Notes under the pieces: generated by a model
What the model saw: the letters and a program-made list of their open reading frames with translations, nothing else
What the model was told of the DNA's origin: nothing
The model's database searches: none
Shown: positions 46,623 to 55,030 of the stretch, one piece after another
Layout of the letters: every line of letters starts with the position of its first letter
How positions within the stretch are numbered: the first letter of the stretch is position 1
Made by a program: the position numbers and the translations under genes
NCBI GenBank assembly: GCA_005883305.1
Contig: VBAC01000001.1
Span: forward strand, 2,418,001-2,482,000
Source: Alphaproteobacteria bacterium
GTDB taxonomy: Bacteria > Pseudomonadota > Alphaproteobacteria > Sphingomonadales > Sphingomonadaceae
Direction of reading: 5' to 3'
Length of the DNA stretch: 64,000 nucleotides

Positions 46623-47048
46623 TCAGGCGCCGGGAATATGCTCCGCACGAAGGCGCGGCGCCTCAGGCGCATCGTGATTGTTCGCTACGCGCCTGACCCC
46701 CTCGCGGAAAGTCGCTGCCCCGAAGTTCATCAGCAAGCCCAGCGGCAGGTCCATCAATCGCAAATAGGTCAGCACCTGCTTGGCATGCACCGGGGCCGTG
46801 CGCTCGACCGACTTGAGCTCGATCAGCAGCGCCCCCTCGACCAGAAGGTCGGCACGAAATCCTTCGTCGAGAATGATGCCGTCCAGCCGGATCGGAACCG
46901 GCTTCTGGCGCTCGACGACAAGCCCGCGCTGGATCAGGTTATGCGCGAGCACGGCCTCGTAAACGGATTCGAGCAGACCCGGCCCCAGCCGCTCGTGAAC
47001 CTTGAACCCGCAATCGACGGCAATCGTCGCCAGCCTCTCGACATCCAT
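46623..47048 (-). CDS. GxxExxY family protein (PD-(D/E)XK nuclease-like)
   Basis: 141 residues. The name-giving motif G24-LLE27-SVY30 is present. The PD-(D/E)XK-type signature is seen as FRADLLVEGALLIELKSVE, with D and E-x-K in the family positions. Proteins of this family are small, widespread, and of unproven function, possibly nucleases. The gene lies between R6 copies C and D, and its last codons (EHIPGA*) are encoded in the conserved tail that also follows R6 copies A and B. The ATG at 47048 has GAAAGGGGAA upstream. Confidence 0.88.
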   Translation of the reverse strand: MDVERLATIAVDCGFKVHERLGPGLLESVYEAVLAHNLIQRGLVVERQKPVPIRLDGIILDEGFRADLLVEGALLIELKSVERTAPVHAKQVLTYLRLMDLPLGLLMNFGAATFREGVRRVANNHDAPEAPRLRAEHIPGA

Positions 47049-47110
47049 CCATTTCCCCTTTCAGTTGAATGAACCTGCCGCTTCCGTGCCTCCTTCGAAG
47101 TCTGAATTAT

Positions 47111-47244
47111 CTCACGCAAAGACGCAAAGCCGCAAAGAAGAAAATTGGGGCCGAAGGCCCCAGCGGCTCGGCGCCGATGCTGGATAGTAATGGCGGATGT
47201 CCCCATCCGCTCGGTCTCTTTGCGCCTTTGCGTCTTTGCGTGAG
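47111..47244. repeat. R6 inverted-repeat element, copy D
   Basis: 134 bp, ends CTCACGCAAAGACGCAAAGC and GCGCCTTTGCGTCTTTGCGT. It lies upstream of the GxxExxY gene and of the CDC48-type ATPase gene. Its downstream tail differs from that of copies B and C. Confidence 0.85.
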
Positions 47245-47381
47245 TCAAATCGGCGCCTGCACACCGCCGCCGCCGGGAATCGGCTCCCGCTCCTTCCGCC
47301 CCCCAACTTTTTTGAACCTTGCGTTGGCCGATCCGTTGGCCGGTCCTATGTGGGGCGCTTCGTTCCTGGAGATGTGAGCCG
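47245..47381. other. Leader region of the CDC48-type ATPase gene
   Basis: The 137 bp between R6 copy D and the ATG at 47382 hold no gene. A direct repeat CGTTGGCCGATC-CGTTGGCCGGTC occurs at about 47324-47347. CTGGAGATGTGAGCC supplies a ribosome-binding site. No confident promoter was seen. Confidence 0.4.
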
Positions 47382-49685
47382 ATGGCCGACGACGAACGCA
47401 GGGTGCGGCGCCTTCAGGTGGCGACGATGCGGCCCGAGGATTCGGGGCGCGGCATCGCCCGGCTGCCGCGCTCGCTGATGGCCGAGATGGGCCTCGCCGA
47501 GGGCGACGTGATCGAGCTGGTCGGCAAGCGCTCCACTCCGGCGCGCGCGGTCGGCCCCTATCCCGAGGACGAAGGGCTGGAGATCATCCGCCTCGACGGC
47601 CTCCAGCGCGCCAATGCGGAGCTCGGCGCCGGCGATTTCGTCGAGATCCGCAAGGCCGAATCCAAGCCCGCCACCCGGGTCGTCTTCGCCCCCGCGCAGA
47701 AGAATCTGCGGCTTCACGGCTCGGCCCACGCGCTGAAGCGAAGCTTCGGGATGAAGCCGGTCACCGCCGGCGACGTCGTCGCCACCCACGGCCAGCAGCA
47801 GATGCCGCGCGGCGACATCCCGCCCGAGCTTCGCCAGATGCTCTCCGCCCCGGCCTTCGCGCTCCAGGAGATCCGCCTCGTCGTCGTCTCGACCGTGCCC
47901 AAGGGCATCGTCCATATCGACGCCAATACCGAGATCGAGCTCCGGCCCGAATATACCGAGGCCAAGGAGAAGCGCCGAGCCGACGTCACCTATGACGATC
48001 TCGGCGGCATCGGAACGACGATCGACCAGCTTCGCGAGATGGTCGAGCTCCCGTTGCGCTACCCGGAGATATTCGAGCGGCTCGGGGTCGATCCGCCCAA
48101 GGGCGTGCTTCTCCACGGCCCCCCGGGCACCGGCAAGACGCGGCTCGCCCGCGCCGTCGCCAACGAGAGCGACGCCAACTTCTTCCACATCGCCGGCCCT
48201 GAGATCATGGGCTCGGCTTATGGCGAGAGCGAGAAGCGCCTTCGCGAATTGTTCGAGGAGGCGGCCGGCGCCGCGCCCTCGATCATCTTCATCGACGAGA
48301 TCGATTCGATCGCGCCCAAGCGCGGCCAGGTCCAGGGCGAGACCGAAAAGCGCCTCGTCGCCCAGCTCCTGACCCTGCTCGACGGCCTCGAGCCGCGGCA
48401 GAACCTGGTCGTCATCGCCGCGACCAACCGGCCCGAGGCGATCGACGAGGCGCTTCGCCGTCCCGGCCGCTTCGACCGCGAGATCGTGATCGGCGTTCCC
48501 GACGAGAACGGGCGGCGCGAGATCCTCGGAATCCACACCCGCGGAATGCCGCTCGCCGAGGGGGTCGACGTCGCCGGCCTCGCCAAGCAGACCTACGGCT
48601 TCGTCGGCGCCGATCTCGCCGCTCTGGTGCGCGAGGCGGCGATCGAGGCGGTGCGGCGGATCATGCCGATGCTCGATCTTTCCGACGGCGCCGGGACGAT
48701 CCCGCCCGAGGTGCTCGACACGCTCTCGGTCACGCGCAAGGATTTCGAGGAGGCGCTGAAGCGGGTCCAGCCTTCGGCGATGCGCGAGGTGATGGTCCAG
48801 GCGCCGAACATCGGCTGGGAGGATATCGGCGGGGTCGACGACGCCCGCGAGCGGCTTCGCGAGGGCGTCGAGCTTCCGCTTCGCCACCCGGACGCCTTCC
48901 GCCGGCTCGGAATCCGCCCGGCCAAGGGCTTTCTGCTCTACGGCCCGCCCGGCACCGGCAAGACCCTGCTGGCCAAGGCGACGGCGCGCGAGGCGGAGGC
49001 CAATTTCATCGCCACCAAGTCGTCCGATCTGCTCTCCAAATGGTATGGCGAGAGCGAGCAGCAGATCGCACGCCTCTTCGCCCGCGCCCGCCAGGTCGCT
49101 CCGACGGTGATCTTCATCGACGAGCTGGATTCGCTGGTCCCGGCGCGCGGCGGCGGCCTCGGCGAGCCCCACGTCACCGAGCGCGTCGTCAACACCATCC
49201 TCGCCGAGATGGACGGCCTGGAAGAACTCCAATCCGTAGTAGTCATCGGCGCCACAAACAGGCCGAACCTGATCGATCCGGCCTTGCTCCGCCCGGGCCG
49301 GTTCGACGAGCTGATCTACGTTCCGGTGCCCGATGCCGAGGGCCGGCGGCACATCCTGTCCATCCACACCAAGGGGATGCCGCTCGCCAAGGATGTCGAC
49401 CTCGACGAGATGGCCGAGCGCAGCGAGCGGTTCACCGGCGCGGACCTCGAGGATCTCGTGCGCCGCGCCGGCCTGTTCGCGCTTCGCGGCTCGATCGAGG
49501 CGAGCGAGGTGACGATGGCCGCGTTCGAGCGCGCGCTCGGCGAGACCCGGGCCTCGGTGACTCCGGAGATGGAGCGCGAGTATGAGCAGATCCAGGCCAG
49601 CCTGAAGCAGGACGCGCGCGGCGCCTCGAGCGGAATCGGCTTCGTCCAGCCGGGAATGCTCACGCCGCGGGGTTCGAAGTCCTGA
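47382..49685 (+). CDS. CDC48/p97/VAT-type AAA ATPase
   Basis: 767 residues. The N-terminal substrate/cofactor domain is a double-psi barrel (RLQVATMRPEDSGRGIARLP, MGLAEGDVIELVG). AAA domain D1 has Walker A GPPGTGKTR near residue 245 and Walker B IIFIDEIDSI; D2 has GPPGTGKTL near residue 521 and VIFIDELDSL. Second regions of homology (AATNRPEAID, GATNRPNLID) and arginine fingers are intact. In archaea and eukaryotes this hexamer unfolds ubiquitinated or other proteins; bacterial homologues are uncommon. It is monocistronic and overlaps the convergent MFS gene by 26 bp. Confidence 0.94.
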   Translation: MADDERRVRRLQVATMRPEDSGRGIARLPRSLMAEMGLAEGDVIELVGKRSTPARAVGPYPEDEGLEIIRLDGLQRANAELGAGDFVEIRKAESKPATRVVFAPAQKNLRLHGSAHALKRSFGMKPVTAGDVVATHGQQQMPRGDIPPELRQMLSAPAFALQEIRLVVVSTVPKGIVHIDANTEIELRPEYTEAKEKRRADVTYDDLGGIGTTIDQLREMVELPLRYPEIFERLGVDPPKGVLLHGPPGTGKTRLARAVANESDANFFHIAGPEIMGSAYGESEKRLRELFEEAAGAAPSIIFIDEIDSIAPKRGQVQGETEKRLVAQLLTLLDGLEPRQNLVVIAATNRPEAIDEALRRPGRFDREIVIGVPDENGRREILGIHTRGMPLAEGVDVAGLAKQTYGFVGADLAALVREAAIEAVRRIMPMLDLSDGAGTIPPEVLDTLSVTRKDFEEALKRVQPSAMREVMVQAPNIGWEDIGGVDDARERLREGVELPLRHPDAFRRLGIRPAKGFLLYGPPGTGKTLLAKATAREAEANFIATKSSDLLSKWYGESEQQIARLFARARQVAPTVIFIDELDSLVPARGGGLGEPHVTERVVNTILAEMDGLEELQSVVVIGATNRPNLIDPALLRPGRFDELIYVPVPDAEGRRHILSIHTKGMPLAKDVDLDEMAERSERFTGADLEDLVRRAGLFALRGSIEASEVTMAAFERALGETRASVTPEMEREYEQIQASLKQDARGASSGIGFVQPGMLTPRGSKS

Positions 49686-50931
49686 GCTTCGCGGCCGACC
49701 AGGCGGCAAGCCCCAGCATCAGCGCGGCGACGGCGGCGAAGGGCGCCACCGCGGCCCCCTGGTAGAGCGCGACCGCAAGCGGCGCACCGGCAATGTAAGC
49801 GAGGCCGTTGACCGAGGTGACCATTCCGGCGACCGCGTTCTGCTCGTGCCTCTCCACCGCCAGCGAGGCGCCGCTGGTGAAGCCGGGCCGGAACAGCCCG
49901 AAGCCGAGCGAAGCGAGCGCGAAGCCGATCGTGATCCCGTAGACCGAGCCGGCGAGGCCGGTCACCGCCGCGCCCAGCGCCGCAAGCGCCGAGCCCCACA
50001 GGACGAGCTGGCCCGGCTCGAGCCGGAGGCGCGGGATCAGCCCCCATTGCGCGAGCAAAGAGGCGACCGCCCCCGACATCAGCACGACGGCGATCGATTC
50101 CTGGGCATGGGCGAGCGGAACGTCGAGCCGGTCGATGACGAGGAAACCGATCACGCCGAGGAGGGCCGCCTGCCCGTGCCCGCCGACGATTCCGACGATG
50201 TGCCAGCGCATCACGCGCGGATCGCGCCAGCGCAGTGGCGCCCGCTCGGCATCCTCGCTCTGCGCGCCGTCGCCGCCGCCCCCGATCGACGGATAGCCGA
50301 CGATCGGCCCGCGCGCGGCGCTTCGCGGCGTGTCGTCGGGCAGCCTCAGGGCGAGCATCAGCAGGACCAAGGCAGCGATTCCGGCGAAGACGAACAGCGG
50401 CCCCGAGAGGCCCGCGGGGGCGAAGACAAACAGCGGCGCGATGGCCGGACCGATGATCGTTCCGAGGCCGAAGGAGGAGGCGAGGCTGGCCAGCGCGCTG
50501 GTCCGCGCCACGCCCTCGGTCCGGGCGGCGACATAGGCCTGGACCGCGGGCGGAGAGGCCGATCCGAACGCGCCGTAGAGCCCGCGCCCGGCCATGAAGA
50601 CCGCGAAGACGAGGGTCGGCGCGGCCAATCCGGCGAGGCCGAAGGCGAGCGCTCCGCCGCAGATCAGGTTGGAGGCGATGAAGCCGATCAGGCCGAGCCG
50701 CATCAGCGCGCGCCGTCCGCGGCGGTCCGCGCGGTGCGCCCAGACCGGCGCCATCACCACCCAGAGCACCGCGGACAGGCTGAAGGCGAGCGCCACCCAC
50801 AGGTCGGCGACGCCCAATTCGCGCCCGATCGCCGGGAGCAGCGATTGCATCGCCGTGTTGCCCGCCGCGGCGACCAGCATCACCGAAAAGAGCAGGGCGA
50901 ATCGTTCCCGCGAGAGGCCGTAGCCGTTCAT
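49660..50931 (-). CDS. MFS transporter
   Basis: 423 residues with about twelve membrane helices. The major-facilitator motif A-like loop is seen as APVWAHRADRRGRRALMRLG between helices 2 and 3, and a long cytoplasmic loop (IGGGGDGAQSEDAERAPLRW) lies between helices 6 and 7. It belongs to the drug/metabolite efflux-type MFS; the substrate is unknown. The ATG at 50931 starts immediately before the first helix. It is divergent from the methyltransferase gene, and its 3' end overlaps the CDC48 gene. Confidence 0.88.
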   Translation of the reverse strand: MNGYGLSRERFALLFSVMLVAAAGNTAMQSLLPAIGRELGVADLWVALAFSLSAVLWVVMAPVWAHRADRRGRRALMRLGLIGFIASNLICGGALAFGLAGLAAPTLVFAVFMAGRGLYGAFGSASPPAVQAYVAARTEGVARTSALASLASSFGLGTIIGPAIAPLFVFAPAGLSGPLFVFAGIAALVLLMLALRLPDDTPRSAARGPIVGYPSIGGGGDGAQSEDAERAPLRWRDPRVMRWHIVGIVGGHGQAALLGVIGFLVIDRLDVPLAHAQESIAVVLMSGAVASLLAQWGLIPRLRLEPGQLVLWGSALAALGAAVTGLAGSVYGITIGFALASLGFGLFRPGFTSGASLAVERHEQNAVAGMVTSVNGLAYIAGAPLAVALYQGAAVAPFAAVAALMLGLAAWSAAKLRTSNPAA

Positions 50932-51048
50932 TTCAGCGCGGCTCGCGCCCGGATCGGGATTTCCGCAGAGGGGGACGGCCCCTTGCGCCTTGCCAAGCGC
51001 GTCCCGATTTGCCAACGCATGGCCTTACCCCAAAAAGTTGGAATCAGC

Positions 51049-51666
51049 ATGTCGGCATCCTGGAACGAAGCACGTAGTGACGGCGCCTTTGCGCGCGGAG
51101 GCGGTGGCGGCCCGCTGTGGCATTTCCTCAAGGGCTTCATCAAGCATCCCGTCATGGTCGGCTCGATCATCCCTTCGTCCAGGGCCACCATCGACAAGAT
51201 GCTGGAGCCGGTCGATTGGACGAATTGCAAATTGTTCGTCGAATATGGCCCCGGCGTTGGCACGTTCACCGAGCATGTCCTTCGGCGCATGGCGCCCGAT
51301 GCGACCTTGCTGGCGATCGACACCAATCCGGATTTCATCGACTATCTGTCCCGCAAGTTCCGCGACAACCGGCTCCTGCCCGTCCATGGCTCGGCCGCCG
51401 ACGTCCAGCAGATCATCGCCGATTGCGGCTTCGACCATGCGGATTACATCTGCTCGGGCCTGCCCTTCTCGACCCTGCCCGCCGGCCTCGGCCCCAAAAT
51501 CGCCAAGGAAACCTACGAGGCGCTGCGCCCGGGCGGCGCGTTCCTCGTCTATCAGTTCAAGGCCCGGGTGCGCGACTTCATGGCTCCCCATTTCGACCGG
51601 ATCGACAAGGGCTTCGAATGGGTCAACATCCCGCCCTGCCACCTGTTCTGGGGCTGGAAGGCCTAG
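51049..51666 (+). CDS. SAM-dependent methyltransferase, phospholipid N-methyltransferase-like
   Basis: 205 residues. The Rossmann-type methyltransferase core has FVEYGPGVGTFTEHVL (SAM-binding motif I) near residue 66, LLAIDTNPDFIDYLSRKF, and ICSGLPFSTLP. The GIIPSS-like HPVMVGSIIPSSRATIDKML segment is seen in PmtA-type enzymes that methylate phosphatidylethanolamine. A role in lipid head-group methylation is plausible. The ATG at 51049 is chosen over one 10 codons upstream, which lacks a ribosome-binding site. It is followed by an R1 repeat and a phospholipase D-type gene. Confidence 0.85.
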   Translation: MSASWNEARSDGAFARGGGGGPLWHFLKGFIKHPVMVGSIIPSSRATIDKMLEPVDWTNCKLFVEYGPGVGTFTEHVLRRMAPDATLLAIDTNPDFIDYLSRKFRDNRLLPVHGSAADVQQIIADCGFDHADYICSGLPFSTLPAGLGPKIAKETYEALRPGGAFLVYQFKARVRDFMAPHFDRIDKGFEWVNIPPCHLFWGWKA

Positions 51667-51688
51667 GCGGCCGAGCCGGTCAACACTA

Positions 51689-51866
51689 CCGCTCATCCTG
51701 AGTAGGGACTGAGCTTGGGAGGGTTCCCATGAAAGTAATACTTTCATGGGGCCCGCGAAGGCCCGTATCGAAGGACCGTCCTTCGATACGCCGTTTCGAC
51801 AGGCTCGCAAGTTTACCCTGAGCGCCTGCCTTGGCAGGCAGTCGAAGGGGCTACTCGGGATGAGCG
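51689..51866. repeat. R1 palindromic element, copy 5, with nested palindromes
   Basis: The longest R1 copy. It contains the 12-1-12 palindrome CCCATGAAAGTA-A-TACTTTCATGGG also found in copy 4, and a second insert with GCCTGCC-tt-GGCAGGC near its right end. Both inserts sit inside otherwise recognisable R1 arms. Confidence 0.85.
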
Positions 51867-51889
51867 AGGTGGGTTGATTTCCCCGAGCC

Positions 51890-53059
51890 CTAATCCAGCG
51901 GCTTCTCGCCGGCGAAGTTCAGCCGTTGCGAGATCCGATAATCGGCGATGGCGACGACGAAATAAGCGATCGCCCAGCGCAGCCGGTTGAGCAACGTGCG
52001 CTGCTTGCGATGCTCCTCCAGGGTGATCTCGGTCGAATTGGCGACCTCGCCGTCGACGTAGCGGCGCATCGCCGCGGCGAAGGCGGCGTCCTCCACGCGA
52101 AGCATCATCTCCAGATTCAGGAACAGGCTTCGCATGTCGAAATTGGCCGAGCCGATGTGCACCACGTCGTCGAGCACGAACAATTTCGTGTGAAGCTTGG
52201 TCGCCGCATATTCGAAGATCCGCGCTCCGCGCTTCAGCAGCGCCCAATAAGTGTGGCGGGCGGCGCCGACGCTCGCCTGGTGATCCGTCTTGGCCGGGGT
52301 GATGACCCGCACGTCGCCGTGCCGGGCGACGTCGCCCGTGCGGCGCATCAGCACCGGGCCGGGCGAGAAATAGCCGGCGATGATGTCGAGCTTGCTCGCC
52401 CGCTTCATGTCCACCCGGACGGCCCGTGCCCAGGGGCTCAGCCGCCGGGTCGGGCCGCCGAACAGCCAGTGCATCGCGCCTTCCGTGACGCTGTTTTGCT
52501 TCAGCAGCCGGCGAAGCTCGCGCATGCGCGCCTCGGGGCGAAGCGCCCAGGCGAACAAAGCCTCGAAATAGCCGACCAGGCAATCGACGCTGTCGCCCTC
52601 GACGAGCAGGCCGAGGTCGCGCCAGGCGCCGTCCTCGATCAGGCCGAAATAATCGTCCGAGATGTTGAAGCCGCCGATGATCACCCGCCGGCTGTCGGCC
52701 AGGGCCAGCTTCTGGTGGTTGCGCAGCAGATAGCGCCGTCCGTAGCGCGGCACGAAGCGGCAGAAGCGCGCGCCCTCGTCGGCGAGCGGCGCGAAGAAGC
52801 CCTCCTTGGCTCCCGCGGCGCCGAAGCCGTCGACCAGCAGCGCGACATCGACCCCGCGCTGCGCCGCGCGAACCAGCGCATCGCGCACCCGCGTCCCCGC
52901 CTCGTCCGCGCACCAGATGTAGTAGAGCAGGCGAAGCGACGTCTGGGCCTCGTCGATCAGGGCGATCAGCGCCTCGAGACGCTCCGGGCCTTCCGCGAGC
53001 AGGGTTAGCCGGTTGCCGGCCACTTCGTGCGCAGTGATTTTCGGGTCCGCCTCGCTCAT
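51890..53059 (-). CDS. Phospholipase D-like / cardiolipin synthase family protein
   Basis: 389 residues with two HKD motifs: H115-QK-LALAD and H290-TK-LFVLD, each followed by a glycine-rich IGGFN or IGSANFD segment. This is the ClsB-like group, which transfers phosphatidyl groups in cardiolipin synthesis or hydrolyses phospholipids. No transmembrane anchor is obvious, but a hydrophobic C-terminal stretch WAIAYFVVAIADYRI is present. It is convergent with the lipid-methyltransferase-like gene across an R1 repeat. The ATG at 53059 is 47 bp from the divergent recF start. Confidence 0.88.
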   Translation of the reverse strand: MSEADPKITAHEVAGNRLTLLAEGPERLEALIALIDEAQTSLRLLYYIWCADEAGTRVRDALVRAAQRGVDVALLVDGFGAAGAKEGFFAPLADEGARFCRFVPRYGRRYLLRNHQKLALADSRRVIIGGFNISDDYFGLIEDGAWRDLGLLVEGDSVDCLVGYFEALFAWALRPEARMRELRRLLKQNSVTEGAMHWLFGGPTRRLSPWARAVRVDMKRASKLDIIAGYFSPGPVLMRRTGDVARHGDVRVITPAKTDHQASVGAARHTYWALLKRGARIFEYAATKLHTKLFVLDDVVHIGSANFDMRSLFLNLEMMLRVEDAAFAAAMRRYVDGEVANSTEITLEEHRKQRTLLNRLRWAIAYFVVAIADYRISQRLNFAGEKPLD

Positions 53060-53106
53060 GCTGCGCTGCCTAGACGCATGACGCCAAGCTGGGAAGGCGG
53101 CGAAGC

Positions 53107-54189
53107 TTGTTCTACGAACGGCGCGTGCCCGTCGAACGCCTCACGCTCAGCGACTTCCGCTCCTATCCCGACGCCCTCGTCGCCCCGGGGCCGGGCTTCG
53201 TCATCCTCACCGGCGAAAATGGCGCGGGCAAGACCAACTTGCTGGAGGCGGTCTCGCTGCTGTCGCCGGGACGCGGCCTGAGGGGCGCGGCCCTGGCCGA
53301 GATGGCGCGGCGTGGCGGGGCGGGCGGCTTCGCCGTCGCGGCGCGGGTCGAAGGGGTGGATTTGGGCACCGGCACGACCGCCGAGGCGCCCGACCGGCGC
53401 CAGGTGCGCATCAACGGCGCTCCGGCCTCGGCCAATTCGATGTCCGAACGGCTCTCGGTCCTGTGGCTGACCCCGGCGATGGACCGCCTGTTCGCCGAGG
53501 CCGCGGGGGGCCGTCGGCGCTTCCTCGACCGTCTCGTCCTTGCCCTGCGTCCCGATCACGCCGCCAACGCCGCGCGCTACGAAGCGGCGATGCGCGCGCG
53601 CAACAAGCTGCTCGCCGAGGAGCGGCCCGACGCTTCCTGGCTGACGGCGCTGGAGGCGCGGATGGATGAGCACGGCACGGCCCTCGCCGAAGCGCGCGCC
53701 GCGACGGTCGGCGCGCTGGCCGAGAGGCTGGCCGCCGCGCCGGAAGGCCCGTTCGCGCGGGCGGACCTTTCGCTCGAGGGCGTAGAGAGCGGCGACCTGG
53801 CGGGTGCCCTCGCCGCCGGGCGAAGCCGCGATGCGGTCGCCGGGCGTGCCTTGGTGGGCCCGCACCGCACCGATCTGCTCGTCACCCATCTCGGCAAGAA
53901 CCAGCCGGCCGCGCTCTGCTCGACCGGCGAGCAAAAGGCGCTCCTGATCGGCCTCATTCTCGCCCATGCCGATCTCGTCGCCGCGCGGACGGGGCGGCGG
54001 CCGATCCTCCTCCTCGACGAGATCGCCGCCCATCTCGATCCGAGCCGCCGCGCGGCTTTGTTCGAACGGCTGGCGGCGGCCGGAGGGCAGGTGTGGATGA
54101 CGGGAACCGAGATTGCGCTCTTTCGGGGGCTGAACGACACGGGCTGCTGGATTACAATTGAGGAAGGGATCGCGCGCCGGACGGACTAG
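53107..54189 (+). CDS. recF: DNA replication and repair protein RecF
   Basis: 360 residues. The SMC-like ATPase has Walker [10 protein letters not shown] near residue 36, the signature region [17 protein letters not shown], and Walker [15 protein letters not shown]. RecF helps load RecA at single-strand gaps. The start is TTG at 53107 with GGAAGGCGG upstream; a GTG six codons in (53125) is possible. gyrB, its usual neighbour, is 2.7 kb away, separated by other genes. Confidence 0.95.
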   Translation: MFYERRVPVERLTLSDFRSYPDALVAPGPGFVILTGENGAGKTNLLEAVSLLSPGRGLRGAALAEMARRGGAGGFAVAARVEGVDLGTGTTAEAPDRRQVRINGAPASANSMSERLSVLWLTPAMDRLFAEAAGGRRRFLDRLVLALRPDHAANAARYEAAMRARNKLLAEERPDASWLTALEARMDEHGTALAEARAATVGALAERLAAAPEGPFARADLSLEGVESGDLAGALAAGRSRDAVAGRALVGPHRTDLLVTHLGKNQPAALCSTGEQKALLIGLILAHADLVAARTGRRPILLLDEIAAHLDPSRRAALFERLAAAGGQVWMTGTEIALFRGLNDTGCWITIEEGIARRTD

Positions 54190-54190
54190 G

Positions 54191-54547
54191 TCAGCCCCTC
54201 TCTCTTTCCTCCGTGTCGCACTCTTCCGACGTCTCAATCGGGTGTACGAAACGCTCAAACCCGTGCTGGGCGATATCCTGCTCATATTTCTTGAGCATGT
54301 CTTTTGCATAAGTGTCGTAACTGCCGGGAGGCATCTCGTCGCCTTCGCTAAATTCCCGGAGCGCTTCGAAAAAGCGCTTCACCACGTTTATTGCCGTATT
54401 GTATCGGACGCCCTGTTCGGACTTCAACTTCGTCCACGTTGGTTCAGTTATGCGCAGCACCGCAGCCAGAACCTTGACCGTCTTAAAGACGATTCGGATG
54501 TCTCGGCGTAGGGACTGGTCGATCCCCCACCTTCCAAATCTATCCAT
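54191..54547 (-). CDS. Hypothetical protein, lower GC than neighbours
   Basis: 118 residues, highly charged and probably all-helical: RRDIRIVFKTVKVLAAVLRI, then NTAINVVKRFFEALREFSEG, and an acidic tail ending TEERERG. No recognised family. The third-position GC and overall composition are below the surrounding genes, as in recently acquired DNA. It converges with recF with a one-base gap and has no operon partner. The ATG at 54547 lacks a strong ribosome-binding site. Confidence 0.6.
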   Translation of the reverse strand: MDRFGRWGIDQSLRRDIRIVFKTVKVLAAVLRITEPTWTKLKSEQGVRYNTAINVVKRFFEALREFSEGDEMPPGSYDTYAKDMLKKYEQDIAQHGFERFVHPIETSEECDTEERERG

Positions 54548-54675
54548 GGGCCCCCGACGTAATTTTTAGAAATTTTTCACTGAATAGGATTGATCGTAAT
54601 TGTTTTAAGCAAGCCCTGCGGGTTTAGGTGCACGTAGTTTCATGTCAACCGCCTTAGGCCTGAGAGGGCGTAATC
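54548..54675. other. AT-rich intergenic stretch
   Basis: No gene or known site. It includes TTTTTAGAAATTTTTCACTG near 54565 and AATTGTTTTAAGC near 54600. Promoters for the flanking divergent genes are likely here but cannot be fixed. Confidence 0.35.
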
Positions 54676-54876
54676 ATGCCTGCCAAGGCGAGTACAGGCG
54701 ATAGTTCCAAAACCCGCTGGTTAGGACGCGAAGGTTGTCAAAAACAAAAGCTCGATGCCATGCTTTCCCACAAATCGACCCAAGCGTATATGATTGATTT
54801 CACTACAAAATTTCTCAATGCGCACTTGACCCGAAACGATCTTCCGTGCGAAGAGGGGCCACACCGGGAGGCGTGA
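54676..54876 (+). CDS. Possible small protein (weak)
   Basis: 66 codons starting ATG after GAGAGGGCG, product basic and low-complexity with no family signal (PAKASTGDSSKTRW start, EEGPHREA end). It lies in lower-GC DNA upstream of the structured leader. Its last 8 codons overlap the first hairpin there. It may be a chance frame or a leader peptide. Confidence 0.25.
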   Translation: MPAKASTGDSSKTRWLGREGCQKQKLDAMLSHKSTQAYMIDFTTKFLNAHLTRNDLPCEEGPHREA

Positions 54877-55021
54877 CCCCTCTCCACCAAGACAGCCGGC
54901 CAAAGCCGGCGCTTCGAGTCTCGGCTGACAAGCGACTCATAGCGCCGCCGCCTCCCGGCGAAAAGCCCTTGAAGGGTCCAAGGGCGCCGGCCGTCGATCA
55001 CGATCCACCAGGATCGGAGGG
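54853..55021 (+). promoter_or_regulatory. Structured 5' leader of the 2-oxoglutarate dioxygenase gene
   Basis: Six successive inverted repeats occupy this leader: GAGGGGCCAC/GTGACCCCTC (54853-54882, one mismatch), GCCGGC-caaa-GCCGGC (54895-54910), GAGTC/GACTC (54916-54938), CGCCG/CGGCG (54943-54960), GCCCTTG/CAAGGGC (54965-54985), and CGATCC-acca-GGATCG (55001-55016). The last one abuts the GAGGGAAGGA Shine-Dalgarno. Dense, mostly perfect pairing of this kind suggests a regulatory RNA. Confidence 0.5.
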
Positions 55022-55030
55022 AAGGACGGT

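Noticed and set aside
47346-49709. 787-codon minus-strand frame opposite the CDC48 ATPase
   Set aside because: Antisense shadow without motifs; the plus-strand AAA protein is complete.
54600-54675. Attachment site or tRNA-like sequence near the recF-side low-GC region
   Set aside because: No direct repeat of this sequence was found at the other end of the region and no integrase gene is present.
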